Shown here one piece after another: positions 8,078 through 16,207 of a DNA stretch of 64,000 bases; positions within the stretch are counted from its first letter, which is position 1; every line of letters starts with the position of its first letter. Source of the DNA: Labrys miyagiensis. GTDB lineage: Bacteria > Pseudomonadota > Alphaproteobacteria > Rhizobiales > Labraceae. Both the position numbers and the translations under genes were made by a program. The stretch is taken from the NCBI RefSeq assembly GCF_030160835.1, contig NZ_BSPC01000034.1, positions 61,649 through 125,648 on the forward strand, in the 5' to 3' direction. The notes under the pieces are model-generated. The model made no database searches. It saw nothing but the letters and a program-made list of their open reading frames with translations, and was not told where the DNA came from.

Positions 8078-9201
8078 TCATGGGCTTCTCCTTCTGGCGT
8101 TTCATGGCGGTGCTGCGCAAGGAATGGACGCAGATGCGGCGCGATCCGATGACGCTGCGCCTCATCATCGTGCTGCCGCTGATGCAGCTCTTCCTGTTCG
8201 GCTACGCCATCAATTCCGACCCCAAGAATCTGCCCACCGGCCTGCTCTCGGCCGACCATTCGCAATATGAGCGCACCCTTGTGGAGGCGCTGCGCAACAC
8301 CGGCTATTACGATTTCATCGAAATGAAATCGGAGCAGCAGGCCGAACAGGCGATCGCGCGGGGCGATGTGATCTTTGTGCTCAACATCCCGCCCAATTTC
8401 GGCCGCTCGATCGATCGCGGCGAAAGCCCTTCCGTATTGCTCGATGCCGATGCCACCGATCCCACCGCCATCGGCAACGCCACCGCGGCCCTTGCCTCGC
8501 TCGGCTCGATCTTCGACCGCGACCTGCCGCCGACCATGCGCTCGACCATGGGTACGCAGCCCTTCCAGTTCCAGGTGCACGCCCGCTACAATCCCGAGCA
8601 GCTCACCGTGCTCAACATCGTGCCCGGCCTGATCGGCACGGTGCTGGTGTTCTCGACGCTGATCATCACCACGCTCTCCATCACCAAGGAGCGCGAGCGC
8701 GGCACCATGGAGAACCTGCTCGCCATGCCGGTGCGGCCGGTGGAGGTGATGCTCGGCAAGATCGTGCCCTATATCGGCATCGGCTATCTGCAGATCATCC
8801 TGATCATCTCGATCTCGATCTTCGCCTTCCATCTGCCGGTGCGCGGCTCGATCTCGCTGCTCTTCCTGGCGCTCGGCCTGTTCATCGCCTGCAACCTGGC
8901 GCTCGGCTTCACCTTCTCCACCGTCTCGGCCACGCAGATGCAGGCCCAGCAGATGGCGCAGTTCACGCTGCTGCCCTCGATGATGCTGTCGGGCTTCATG
9001 TTCCCCTTCAAGGGCATGCCGGTGTGGGCGCAGTGGCTCGGCGAGATCCTGCCGCTCACCCACGCCCTGAGGATCATCCGCGGCGTGCTGCTGAAGGGTA
9101 ATGGCCTTACGGAGATCTGGCCGGAACTCTGGCCGATCGCGCTGTTTGCGCTGTTTACGGGGTTTATCGCGGTGTATTTCTATCGAGAGACGCTGGATTG
9201 A
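8074..9201 (+). CDS. ABC-2 type transporter permease
   Basis: A 375-residue permease with an N-terminal transmembrane helix, a large periplasmic loop (about 45-175) and five C-terminal helices, the YbhS/YbhR architecture. The conserved segment TKERERGTMENLLAMPVRP lies before the membrane domain. Only one permease gene is present, so a homodimer is expected, unlike the YbhS/YbhR heteropair. It is the last gene of the operon and is followed by family-A repeats. Confidence 0.9.
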   Translation: MIMGFSFWRFMAVLRKEWTQMRRDPMTLRLIIVLPLMQLFLFGYAINSDPKNLPTGLLSADHSQYERTLVEALRNTGYYDFIEMKSEQQAEQAIARGDVIFVLNIPPNFGRSIDRGESPSVLLDADATDPTAIGNATAALASLGSIFDRDLPPTMRSTMGTQPFQFQVHARYNPEQLTVLNIVPGLIGTVLVFSTLIITTLSITKERERGTMENLLAMPVRPVEVMLGKIVPYIGIGYLQIILIISISIFAFHLPVRGSISLLFLALGLFIACNLALGFTFSTVSATQMQAQQMAQFTLLPSMMLSGFMFPFKGMPVWAQWLGEILPLTHALRIIRGVLLKGNGLTEIWPELWPIALFALFTGFIAVYFYRETLD

Positions 9202-9389
9202 CCTGGAAGCGCGGACGTCCCAACGACACTCAAGAGGGGGTCGGGCGATCCGCTCTTGGGAACGATGCGGATGCCGAAAGGCGCGACGGTGGGAGCGTTC
9301 CTGGGACCGCAGGCGTCTCGCCTGCATCTTCCTTTCCTGCAGGCGACCCGGTTCCAAGAGCAGGCGAGACGCCTGCGATCCCAGGAACG
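9202..9389. repeat. Family-A palindromic repeats: half-site plus complete copy (core AGGCGTCTCGCCT)
   Basis: A half element reading CTGGAAGCGCGGACGTCC (9203-9220) precedes a full palindrome at 9296-9389 that starts CGTTCCTGGGACCGCAGGCG and ends CGCCTGCGATCCCAGGAACG. The second copy has a different core from the first, yet both its arms match each other. Confidence 0.85.
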
Positions 9390-9406
9390 CCTCGGCCGTA
9401 TATGCT

Positions 9407-10378
9407 TTAAGCCGCGAACCTCTCCCGATACGCCTGCGGCGTCGTTGCGAGCTGCCGCGCGAAGCTCCTGCGCATCGTCTCCTCCGAGCCAAAGCCACAT
9501 TGCCGCACGATCTTCTTCAGCGGCAGATCCGTATCCGTCAGCAGCAGCCGCGCCTGCTCGACGCGCAGCCGCTCCACCGCCTGGGCCGGCGGCAGGCCGG
9601 TCGCCTGGCGATAATGGCGCTGGAAGCTGCGCTCGCTCATGGCGCAGCGCGCGGCGAGGGCGGGGATGGAGAGATCCCTGGCGAGGTTCTCGCGCATCCA
9701 GCCATGCAGGGTTTCGAAGCGTTCCTCGCCATGCTGCAGCGCCAGGGCGGCGCTGTATTGCGACTGGCCGCCGGGACGCTTGAGGAAGACCACGAGGTCG
9801 CGCGCCACCGCCATCGCCACGGCGCGGCCGAGATCGCGCTCCACCAGAGCGAGCGCGAGGTCGATGCCGGCGGTGACGCCCGCCGAGGTCCAGAGCTTGC
9901 CGTCCTCGATGAAGATCGGATCGGGCTCGATCTTGGCGGCCGGGAAGGTCCGAGCCAGCAGATCGCAGGAATCCCAATGCGTAACGGCCCGGCGGCCATC
10001 GAGCAGGCCGGCCGCGCCGGCGAGAAAGGCGCCCGTGCAGATCGAGGCGATGCGGCGGGTGTTCAGCGCCTTGCGGGCGATCCACGCCACCAGGTTGGGA
10101 TCCCTGAGCGCCTCATGCACCGCATCGCCGCCCGCGATCACCAGCGTGTCGCAGGGCTCGTCCGCGTCGGGCAAGGGCTCGCTCAGCAGAGTGAGGCCGG
10201 CCCAGGCCATGGTCTGACCCTGCCGGGCAATGATGCGCAGGCGGTAGACCGGAGCCTGCCCCGCATCCTCGAGGACGCGATTGGCCGTGGCGAAGACCTG
10301 CATCGGACCGGCGATATCAAGAAGCTGGAAGTTTTGAAAAGCGAGCAGGTCGACCCTGCGCTCGATCTGGTCAGGCAT
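9407..10378 (-). CDS. GlxA-family AraC-type transcriptional regulator
   Basis: About 323 residues. The N-terminal 180 residues are a DJ-1/PfpI-like domain (FQLLDIAGPMQVFATANRV, then SICTGAFLAGAAGLLDGRRA). The C-terminal 100 residues are an AraC DNA-binding domain (CAMSERSFQRHYRQATG, then IVRQCGFGSEETMRRSF). MPDQIERR at 10378 is preferred as start over an ATG five codons upstream. The gene is divergent from the isonitrile hydratase gene, which makes regulation of that gene the simplest inference. The DJ-1-like domain is presumed to be a sensor. Confidence 0.88.
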   Translation of the reverse strand: MPDQIERRVDLLAFQNFQLLDIAGPMQVFATANRVLEDAGQAPVYRLRIIARQGQTMAWAGLTLLSEPLPDADEPCDTLVIAGGDAVHEALRDPNLVAWIARKALNTRRIASICTGAFLAGAAGLLDGRRAVTHWDSCDLLARTFPAAKIEPDPIFIEDGKLWTSAGVTAGIDLALALVERDLGRAVAMAVARDLVVFLKRPGGQSQYSAALALQHGEERFETLHGWMRENLARDLSIPALAARCAMSERSFQRHYRQATGLPPAQAVERLRVEQARLLLTDTDLPLKKIVRQCGFGSEETMRRSFARQLATTPQAYRERFAA

Positions 10379-10469
10379 GGTGGTTTGGCGCAATCTGTGG
10401 GTTCAATGTCATTTGTGCCAGAGCATGAGGATGTAGAACGGGCCTGTCAACAGCATCGGAGAAAACGCC

Positions 10470-11147
10470 ATGACCCTGCAGATCGGCTTCCTGATCTTCC
10501 CCCGCTTCCAGCTCATCGACCTTGCCGGGCCTTTCGATCTCTTTGCACAGGTTCCCGACTGCCGCCTGCATCTGATCTGGAAGGACCTCGAGCCCCTGCG
10601 TGCCACCGCAGGCTGCGATCTCAGGCCGACTGTCACGCTCGGCGCGTGCCCGGCGCTTGACCTGATCTGCATTCCCGGCGGTACGGGCGTGAACGCCCTG
10701 ATGCAGGATGCCGAGATCCTCGATTTCGTGCGTACCCAGGCGGCATCGGCGCGTTTCGTCACCTCGGTCTGCACGGGAGCCCTCGTGCTGGGTGCGGCCG
10801 GATTATTGCGCGGCAAGCGCGCGACGACCCATTGGGCCTCCCATCACCTGCTGAAGGAGCTTGGCGCCATTCCGGTGGAGGAGCGCATCGTTACCGACGA
10901 CAAGCTGATCACCGGTGGCGGCGCCACGGCAGGCATCGATTTCGCTTTGGCGGCCATCGCGCAACTGGTCGGGCGGGAAGCGGCAGAGGTGGCTCAGCTC
11001 GAACTCGAATATGCTCCGGCGCCGCCCTTCGATGCGGGTTCACCCCGCACGGCACCGTTAGCTGTCGTTGAGCGGGTGCGGGCCGATTCAGCCGCGACCG
11101 TCGCCGATCGGGCTCGCATCATCGCCGAACTGCATGCGGCCGCCTGA
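10470..11147 (+). CDS. inhA: Isonitrile hydratase (DJ-1/PfpI superfamily)
   Basis: A 225-residue protein aligning from end to end, by recall, with Pseudomonas putida InhA (228 residues), which hydrates isonitriles to N-substituted formamides. Cys101 in SVCTGALVLGAAGLL and Asp17 in FQLIDLAGPFD fall at the same positions as InhA residues reported as catalytic or important. Other shared blocks are DLICIPGGTGVNALM, GKRATTHWASHHLL and LEYAPAPPFDAGSP. A CGGAG ribosome-binding site precedes the ATG. Inference: its N-formyl product links it by chemistry to formamidase functions elsewhere in the window, but the two loci are 30 kb apart. Confidence 0.85.
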   Translation: MTLQIGFLIFPRFQLIDLAGPFDLFAQVPDCRLHLIWKDLEPLRATAGCDLRPTVTLGACPALDLICIPGGTGVNALMQDAEILDFVRTQAASARFVTSVCTGALVLGAAGLLRGKRATTHWASHHLLKELGAIPVEERIVTDDKLITGGGATAGIDFALAAIAQLVGREAAEVAQLELEYAPAPPFDAGSPRTAPLAVVERVRADSAATVADRARIIAELHAAA

Positions 11148-11159
11148 GGCGCAGGCTTT

Positions 11160-11305
11160 CCGGGTGCATGGGCATCTTGCCCGTTCTTGAACCACCGCGG
11201 GTCGCAAGACGGTGCTACCGGATTTTGGGCGCGTGCCAGGAACAGGCGCCGCCCTCTCCGACATCAGCTTCGTTTCAAGGACGGGCAAGATGCCCGTGCA
11301 CCCGG
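11160..11305. repeat. Palindromic repeat, family A (core GGGCATCTTGCCC)
   Basis: The left arm reads CCGGGTGCATGGGCATCTTG and the right arm CAAGATGCCCGTGCACCCGG. The CGTTCTTGAA and TTTCAAGGACG flanks match the other copies, but the core differs on both arms together. Confidence 0.8.
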
Positions 11306-11360
11306 AGCGCTGCTCCTCGGCCTTTGCCTCGTCCTCGCAAAAAACCTCTTGCAAATTGTA

Positions 11361-11394
11361 TCTTTCGATATATCTTAAGATTCATCTTAACGAT
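11361..11394 (+). promoter_or_regulatory. Candidate PadR/YqjI-type operator
   Basis: The perfect palindrome ATCTTAAGAT (11372-11381) is followed by the related ATCTTAACGAT (11384-11394), about 20 bases before the regulator's start codon. An A+T-rich palindromic pair abutting a PadR-family gene suggests autoregulation. This rests on position and symmetry only. Confidence 0.45.
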
Positions 11395-11413
11395 GCAACG
11401 AAAGGTATATCGC

Positions 11414-12052
11414 ATGTTTGGACGACATCATCAGGCGCCCTGGGGGCGCGAGGGTTTCCGGGGTTGGGGCCGCGGCGAGGAACGAGATTGTGCACCGGGC
11501 GGCCGCGGCGGGCGCTGGGGCCGGGGCGGCTTCGGCGAAGGGCCGGGCGGCTTCTTCGGCCGCGGCGGTTTCGGCGAGCGGGCCGGACGGGTCTTCGGTC
11601 ATGGCGACCTGCGCCTCGTCATCCTGGCGCTGATCGCGGAAAAGCCGCGCCACGGCTACGATCTCATCCGCGCCATCGAGGAGAAGTTCGGCGGCGCCTA
11701 TGCGCCGAGCCCCGGCGCCGTCTATCCCACGCTCACCATGCTGGAGGAGCAGGACTATATCCGCGCCGAGGCTTCGGAGGGCACCAAGAAGCTGCACACG
11801 ATCACGCCCGAGGGCGAGGCCTTCCTGGCCGAGAACCGCGACGCGGTCGATGGCGTGATGGCCCGCATGGACCTTGCCGCCAGCGCCTTCGCCAGCCATT
11901 CCACCCCGGACATGGTGCGCGAGGCCTTCCACACCCTCAGGCACGCCCTGCATATGCGCCGTGGCCCCTGGACCAAGGCCGAGGCCGAACGCGTGCGCAC
12001 CATCATCGAGAAGGCCGCGCGCGACATCGTCGGCCCGGGCGAGCAGAACTGA
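11414..12052 (+). CDS. PadR-family transcriptional regulator, YqjI-like
   Basis: About 212 residues. The DNA-binding part begins VFGHGDLRLVILALIAEKPR, very close to the same region of E. coli YqjI, with winged-helix features HGYDLIRAIEEKFGG and YAPSPGAVYPTLTMLEEQ. YqjI has a His/Cys-rich metal-binding N-terminus. Here residues 1-68 are instead Gly/Arg/Phe-rich (RGGRWGRGGFGEGPGG) with few His and one Cys, so nickel sensing should not be assumed. ATG at 11414 has GAAAGG upstream; an ATG seven codons earlier is possible. The MFS gene follows on the same strand. Confidence 0.82.
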   Translation: MFGRHHQAPWGREGFRGWGRGEERDCAPGGRGGRWGRGGFGEGPGGFFGRGGFGERAGRVFGHGDLRLVILALIAEKPRHGYDLIRAIEEKFGGAYAPSPGAVYPTLTMLEEQDYIRAEASEGTKKLHTITPEGEAFLAENRDAVDGVMARMDLAASAFASHSTPDMVREAFHTLRHALHMRRGPWTKAEAERVRTIIEKAARDIVGPGEQN

Positions 12053-12247
12053 GGGCACCCCATCCGCATCGCCCCTTCGCTGGTAGAGAAGATAATAGGA
12101 TAAAACTGGATCTTCTCCGTCCTGCCGGATCGGCTATCAAGGCGTCGGCAGGGCCAGTCTTTCTTAGGCTTTTTCGCCGATATTTGTTTGAAGAATTTCC
12201 CGGCGGGCCTCGCGCCCGCCGGGGTTTCCGTGTTTGCGGGTACCCCG

Positions 12248-13597
12248 ATGAATGCCGCCCTCGATGGCCTGCCCAATCCTCAGCGCGCCTTTGCCTTCCT
12301 GACCATCGGCATCGCCCTCACCATGGCGGTGCTGGACGGCGCCATCGTCAATGTCGCGCTGCCCTCGATCGCGACGGAACTGGTGATCACGCCCTCAGAT
12401 GCGATCTGGGTGGTCACCGCCTACCAGCTCGCGGTCACCATCTCGCTGCTGCCGCTCGCCTCGCTCGGCGACATCATGGGCTACAAGCGCATCTACTGGT
12501 GCGGCCTCGGCATCTTCACGGCGGCCTCCTTCGGCTGCGCCAACGCCCACACGCTGCCCTTCCTGGCCGGCATGCGGGTGATCCAGGGCGTCGGCGCGGC
12601 CGGCATCATGAGCGTGAACATCGCGCTGGTGCGCTACATCTTCCCCAAGGCGCTGCTCGGCACAGGCGTCGGCTATACGGCGCTGGTGGTGGCGGTGTCC
12701 TCGGCCGCGGGCCCGAGCGTCGCCTCCGCCATCCTCACCATTGCGAGCTGGCAATGGCTGTTCCTAGTCAATGTGCCGCTCGGCATCATCGCCCTGATCA
12801 TCGCCGCCCGCACTTTGCCGCAGACGCCCGCCTCCGGCCATGCCTTCGACTGGACCAGCGCCCTGCTCAACGCCATCACCTTCGGCCTGCTGATCGCCGG
12901 TCTCGACGCCTTCTCCGACGCTGGCGGCAACACGAGGGCCGGCCTGATGATCCTGGGCGCTGGCATCGCCGGCGCCGTGCTGGTCTGGCGCTCGCTCAAG
13001 CTCGAGGTGCCGATGCTGCCGGTGGACCTGTTGCGCCGGCCGGTCTTTGCGCTCTCGATGACGACCTCGATCTGCTCCTTCGCCGCCCAGAACATGGCCT
13101 ATATCGCGCTGCCCTTCTTCTTCGAGCAGACGCTCGGCCGCTCCGAGGCCGCCACCGGCTTCCTGATGACGCCCTGGCCGCTGATGACGGCGCTGATCGC
13201 CCCCGTTGCCGGGCGGCTGTCGGACAAGTTCCCGCCCGAGCGTCTCGGCAGCATAGGGCTGGTGATTCTGTCCGTCGGGCTCGTCTGCGTCGCCACCATG
13301 GGCGCGGACCCCTCCAGTTTCGACATCGGCTGGCGGCTCGGCGTCTGCGGCTTCGGCTTCGGGCTGTTCCAGTCGCCCAACAACCGCATCATCATCGCCA
13401 GCGCCCCGCGCGAGCGTTCGGGCGGGGCGAGCGGCCTGCAGTCGACCGGTCGCCTGCTCGGCCAATCCGTGGGGGCGGCCGTGGCGGCGGTGGTGTTCGG
13501 CCTGGCGGCGAGCGGGCATACGGTGCTGATCGCCTGGATCGGCGCCGTGCTTTCGCTGACGGGCGCGCTGTCGAGCGGGTTCAGGAAGACGATATAA
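12248..13597 (+). CDS. MFS transporter, DHA2 (drug:H+ antiporter) family
   Basis: A 449-residue protein with about 12-14 hydrophobic helices. Motif C-like and family segments include LDGAIVNVALPSIATEL near the N-terminus, VVTAYQLAVTISLLPLASLG and IQGVGAAGIMSVNIALVRYIF. This is the EmrB/QacA-type layout of proton-driven efflux pumps in the inner membrane. The start MNAALDGL at 12248 follows a weak ribosome-binding site. The PadR regulator upstream may control it. Substrate unknown. Confidence 0.85.
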   Translation: MNAALDGLPNPQRAFAFLTIGIALTMAVLDGAIVNVALPSIATELVITPSDAIWVVTAYQLAVTISLLPLASLGDIMGYKRIYWCGLGIFTAASFGCANAHTLPFLAGMRVIQGVGAAGIMSVNIALVRYIFPKALLGTGVGYTALVVAVSSAAGPSVASAILTIASWQWLFLVNVPLGIIALIIAARTLPQTPASGHAFDWTSALLNAITFGLLIAGLDAFSDAGGNTRAGLMILGAGIAGAVLVWRSLKLEVPMLPVDLLRRPVFALSMTTSICSFAAQNMAYIALPFFFEQTLGRSEAATGFLMTPWPLMTALIAPVAGRLSDKFPPERLGSIGLVILSVGLVCVATMGADPSSFDIGWRLGVCGFGFGLFQSPNNRIIIASAPRERSGGASGLQSTGRLLGQSVGAAVAAVVFGLAASGHTVLIAWIGAVLSLTGALSSGFRKTI

Positions 13598-13769
13598 GCT
13601 GGGAGCGCGGGTATCGTTCCTGGGATCGCAGGCGTCTCGCCTGCTCTTGGAAACGATGCGGTTCGAGATGCAGGCGAGACGCCTGCGGTCCCAGGAGCGT
13701 CGCAGCTGCCTGCCCCTTCCAACAAAGGCCGTGTTTCCAAGAGCGGACAGGATGTCCGCGCTCCCTGGG
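13598..13769. repeat. Nested family-A repeats: one palindrome inserted in the arm of another
   Basis: An outer element starts GCTGGGAGCGCGG at 13598 and is interrupted at once by an inner complete palindrome, about 13615-13698, with core AGGCGTCTCGCCT. The outer right arm survives as AGAGCGGACAGGATGTCCGCG up to the CTCCC near 13769. The arrangement suggests insertion of one repeat into another. Confidence 0.7.
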
Positions 13770-13896
13770 CCTTGTCGCAGTTTGAATATCGCATGTCCCA
13801 GACGCGACAGCGTGGGGAACCCCAGTCGGGCTACCTCGCATTAAGAAGCGTTCTATAGTAATTCGTGCTCCATCCCCTGTGCAGGAACCACACCCT

Positions 13897-14592
13897 ATGT
13901 CCGACGGCGATCTCGATCTGAACTCTCTGCCCGATGACGAGCTCGTCGAACAGATGCATGACGACCTCTATGACGGCCTCGCCGACGAGGTTATTGATGG
14001 CGTCGAGATCCTGCTGAAGCGCGGCTGGACCCCCTATGACGTGCTGACCAAGGCGCTGGTCGAGGGCATGCGCATCGTCGGAATCGACTTTCGCGACGGC
14101 ATCCTGTTCGTGCCGGAAGTGCTGATGTCCGCCAATTCCATGAAGGCCGGCATGAACATCCTGCGCCCGCTGCTCGCCGAAACCGGCGCGCCGAAGGTCG
14201 GCAAGATGGTGATCGGCACCGTCAAGGGCGACATCCACGACATCGGCAAGAACCTCGTCACCATGATGATGGAAGGTGCCGGCTTCGAGGTGATCGACCT
14301 CGGCATCAACAATCCGGTCGACAACTATCTGGAAGCGCTGGCGAAGCACCAGCCGGAAATTCTCGGCATGTCTGCTCTCCTCACCACGACCATGCCCTAT
14401 ATGAAGGTCGTGATCGACACGATGAAGGAAAAGGGCATCCGCTCCGACTATATCGTGCTGGTCGGCGGCGCGCCGCTGAACGAGGCCTTCTCGGAGGCCG
14501 TCGGCGCCGATGCCTATTGCCGCGACGCCGCCATCGCGGTGGAAATGGCCAAGTCCCTGATCAGCAAGCGTCAGGGCATGGCCGGCGCCTAA
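13897..14592 (+). CDS. Corrinoid (vitamin B12-binding) methyl-carrier protein
   Basis: A 231-residue protein of the MtbC/MttC-like family that carries a methyl group on cobalamin between two methyltransferases. Residues about 1-100 form the helical cap domain. The Rossmann-type B12 domain follows with the diagnostic DIHDIGKNLV (DxHxxG, axial His), then GMSALLTTTM and LVGGAPL, the SxL and GG elements. MSDGDLDL at 13897 is chosen over a GTG six codons upstream. The DUF1638 gene lies 100 bases downstream. No MttB-type methyltransferase or reductive activase is in the window. Confidence 0.9.
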   Translation: MSDGDLDLNSLPDDELVEQMHDDLYDGLADEVIDGVEILLKRGWTPYDVLTKALVEGMRIVGIDFRDGILFVPEVLMSANSMKAGMNILRPLLAETGAPKVGKMVIGTVKGDIHDIGKNLVTMMMEGAGFEVIDLGINNPVDNYLEALAKHQPEILGMSALLTTTMPYMKVVIDTMKEKGIRSDYIVLVGGAPLNEAFSEAVGADAYCRDAAIAVEMAKSLISKRQGMAGA

Positions 14593-14693
14593 TGGAGGGG
14601 CGGTCTCCGACCGCCCATGTCAAACCGCCATTCCGAAGATGGAAATGGCGGTGAGACCGATCCTTTATTGGGCGCCGGTTCTTGGAGAGAACG

Positions 14694-15311
14694 ATGACCG
14701 ACGCCTCGACCCATAACCCCCGCAAGACACTGGTGATTGCCTGCGGGGCGCTGGCGCGCGAATTCCTGGCCGTGAAAGAGGCCAATGGCTGGGATCACAT
14801 CGAGATCACCTGCCTGCCGGCGATCTGGCACAACACCCCCCAGAAGATCCCGGACGGCGTGCGCCGCAAGATCCGCGCCAACCGCGCCAACTATGACGAG
14901 ATCCTCGTGCTCTACGGCGATTGCGGTTCGGGCGGCATCCTCGACGAGGTGCTGAAGGAAGAGGGCGTCGAGCGCATCGACGGCCCGCATTGCTATTCCT
15001 TCTTCGCCGGCGCCGAGGTGTTCGACAGGATGCAGGACGAGGAGGTCGGCACCTTCTACCTCACCGATTTCCTGGTGCGCCATTTCGACCGCTTCGTCAT
15101 CAAGGGCCTCAAGCTCGACAAGCATCCCCAGTTGCTGCCGATCTATTTCGGCAACTACAAGCGCGTGATGTTCCTGGTGCAGGTCCCCGACGCCGCGCTG
15201 GAGAAGAAGGCGCAGGCGGCCGCCGCCCGCCTGGGCCTGCCGCTGGAGGTGCATTACACGGGGCTCGCGGGGATAGAGCCGTTCCTCGGATCTCGCAAGG
15301 CATTAGCCTGA
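14694..15311 (+). CDS. DUF1638 domain-containing protein
   Basis: A 205-residue protein with the DUF1638 pattern: KTLVIACGALAREFLAV at the N-terminus, YDEILVLYGDCGSGG and GPHCYSFFAGAEVFD in the middle. Cys in ACGALA, DCGSGG and GPHCYSF could be catalytic or metal-binding. A GGAGAG site lies four bases before the ATG. In other genomes, by recall, this family sits next to corrinoid proteins and MttB-like methyltransferases, as it sits next to a corrinoid protein here. Biochemical role unproven. Confidence 0.85.
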   Translation: MTDASTHNPRKTLVIACGALAREFLAVKEANGWDHIEITCLPAIWHNTPQKIPDGVRRKIRANRANYDEILVLYGDCGSGGILDEVLKEEGVERIDGPHCYSFFAGAEVFDRMQDEEVGTFYLTDFLVRHFDRFVIKGLKLDKHPQLLPIYFGNYKRVMFLVQVPDAALEKKAQAAAARLGLPLEVHYTGLAGIEPFLGSRKALA

Positions 15312-15315
15312 AGGG

Positions 15316-15417
15316 CGCCGTGGCTGGGACCGCGGACGTCCCCGTCCGCTCTTCCCTTGTCGTAGAACGGATCGTTTCCAAGAGCGGACGAGGACGTCCG
15401 CGGTCCCAGCCACGGCG
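15316..15417. repeat. Palindromic repeat, family A (core GGACGTCCCCGTCC)
   Basis: Arms start CGCCGTGGCTGGGACCGCGG and end CCGCGGTCCCAGCCACGGCG. The symmetry extends further out than in most other copies. Confidence 0.85.
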
Positions 15418-15521
15418 TTTCCTGCGGCATTTCTGCGATGCCTTTTTTAGGGGTGTTCCCCCATGTCCTTTTGCTGTAAGGCAGCCCGCCAATTCCCTTT
15501 CCCTCTTCCAGGTATGACGAC

Positions 15522-16076
15522 GTGAGCACGAACGCCCTTTCTTCTTTTCTCTCCGGCCTGCGCTGGCGCTATGTGCTGGCCCATGCGGTGATCGTCGCCG
15601 CGGCGAACTGGGCGGTGCAATATGTCGTGCCCGGCACGGCCGATTTCCTCACCTGGGGCGCCTTCGTGTTCCCCTTCGCCTTCTTCGTCACGGATCTGTG
15701 CAACCGCCGCCATGGCGTCGAAATGACGCGCAGGGTGGTGCTGGCCTCCTTCGTGATCGCGGTGATCGTTTCCTTCGTCGCGGCCGATCCGCGCATCGCC
15801 ATCGCCAGCGGCGTCGCCTTCATCTCCGGCCAGCTGGTGGATGCCCAGGTCTTCAACCGCTTCCGGAAGCATGTCTGGTGGGTGCCGCCGTCCATCTCGA
15901 ATATCCTGGCTTCGACAGTGGACTCGACGCTGTTCTGGGTGCTCGCCTTCGCCGGCACGGATGTGCCCTGGGTGTCGCTGGGCCTGGCCGACTATGCCAT
16001 CAAGATCGCCATGGTGTTCCTCGTGATGCCGGTCTACGGCTATCTGGTGTTCAGGGATCGGATGGCAACGGCCTGA
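15522..16076 (+). CDS. VUT-family / YhhQ-like transporter (putative queuosine precursor transporter)
   Basis: A 184-residue inner-membrane protein with about six hydrophobic helices. The blocks FPFAFFVTDLCNRRHG, SGQLVDAQVFNRFRK and PPSISNILASTVDSTLFW match the VUT (vitamin uptake/YhhQ) family, members of which import preQ0/preQ1. It is shorter than E. coli YhhQ (about 220). GTG at 15522 is the best in-frame start. I looked for a preQ1 riboswitch in the preceding 100 bases and could not see one. Confidence 0.8.
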   Translation: MSTNALSSFLSGLRWRYVLAHAVIVAAANWAVQYVVPGTADFLTWGAFVFPFAFFVTDLCNRRHGVEMTRRVVLASFVIAVIVSFVAADPRIAIASGVAFISGQLVDAQVFNRFRKHVWWVPPSISNILASTVDSTLFWVLAFAGTDVPWVSLGLADYAIKIAMVFLVMPVYGYLVFRDRMATA

Positions 16077-16077
16077 C

Positions 16078-16207
16078 GCTGGGAGCGCGGACTTCCAGTC
16101 CGCTCTTGAACCGCTACGACATCAAAAAGGGCGCAACCGTCGAGGTCAGCGCCCTTTTCCATGAACTCGACGTTTCCAAGAGCGGACTGGAAGTCCGCGC
16201 TCCCAGC
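16078..16207. repeat. Palindromic repeat, family A (core GGACTTCCAGTCC)
   Basis: Arms GCTGGGAGCGCGGACTTCC and GGAAGTCCGCGCTCCCAGC lie between two convergent genes. The element encloses the bidirectional terminator at 16125-16158. Confidence 0.85.
16125..16158. terminator. Bidirectional intrinsic terminator
   Basis: AAAAGGGCGC (16125-16134) pairs with GCGCCCTTTT (16149-16158). The A-tract and T-tract on either side allow it to serve both the VUT gene (plus) and the IalB gene (minus), which converge here. Confidence 0.7.

Noticed and set aside
7774-9498. 574-codon minus-strand open frame
   Set aside because: Antisense to the ABC-2 ATPase and permease genes; biased composition.
11212-13785. 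857-codon plus-strand open frame across the PadR and MFS genes
   Set aside because: It spans two clearly recognisable genes in another frame and its translation is Arg/Pro-rich without domains.
13099-13794. Frames translating to repeated GTAGVSPAS / GETPAIPG-like peptides
   Set aside because: These peptides are translations of the family-A DNA repeats and recur in many unrelated positions; they are not genes.
15430-15521. Possible preQ1 riboswitch before the YhhQ-like gene
   Set aside because: No aptamer consensus or pseudoknot could be matched by eye.
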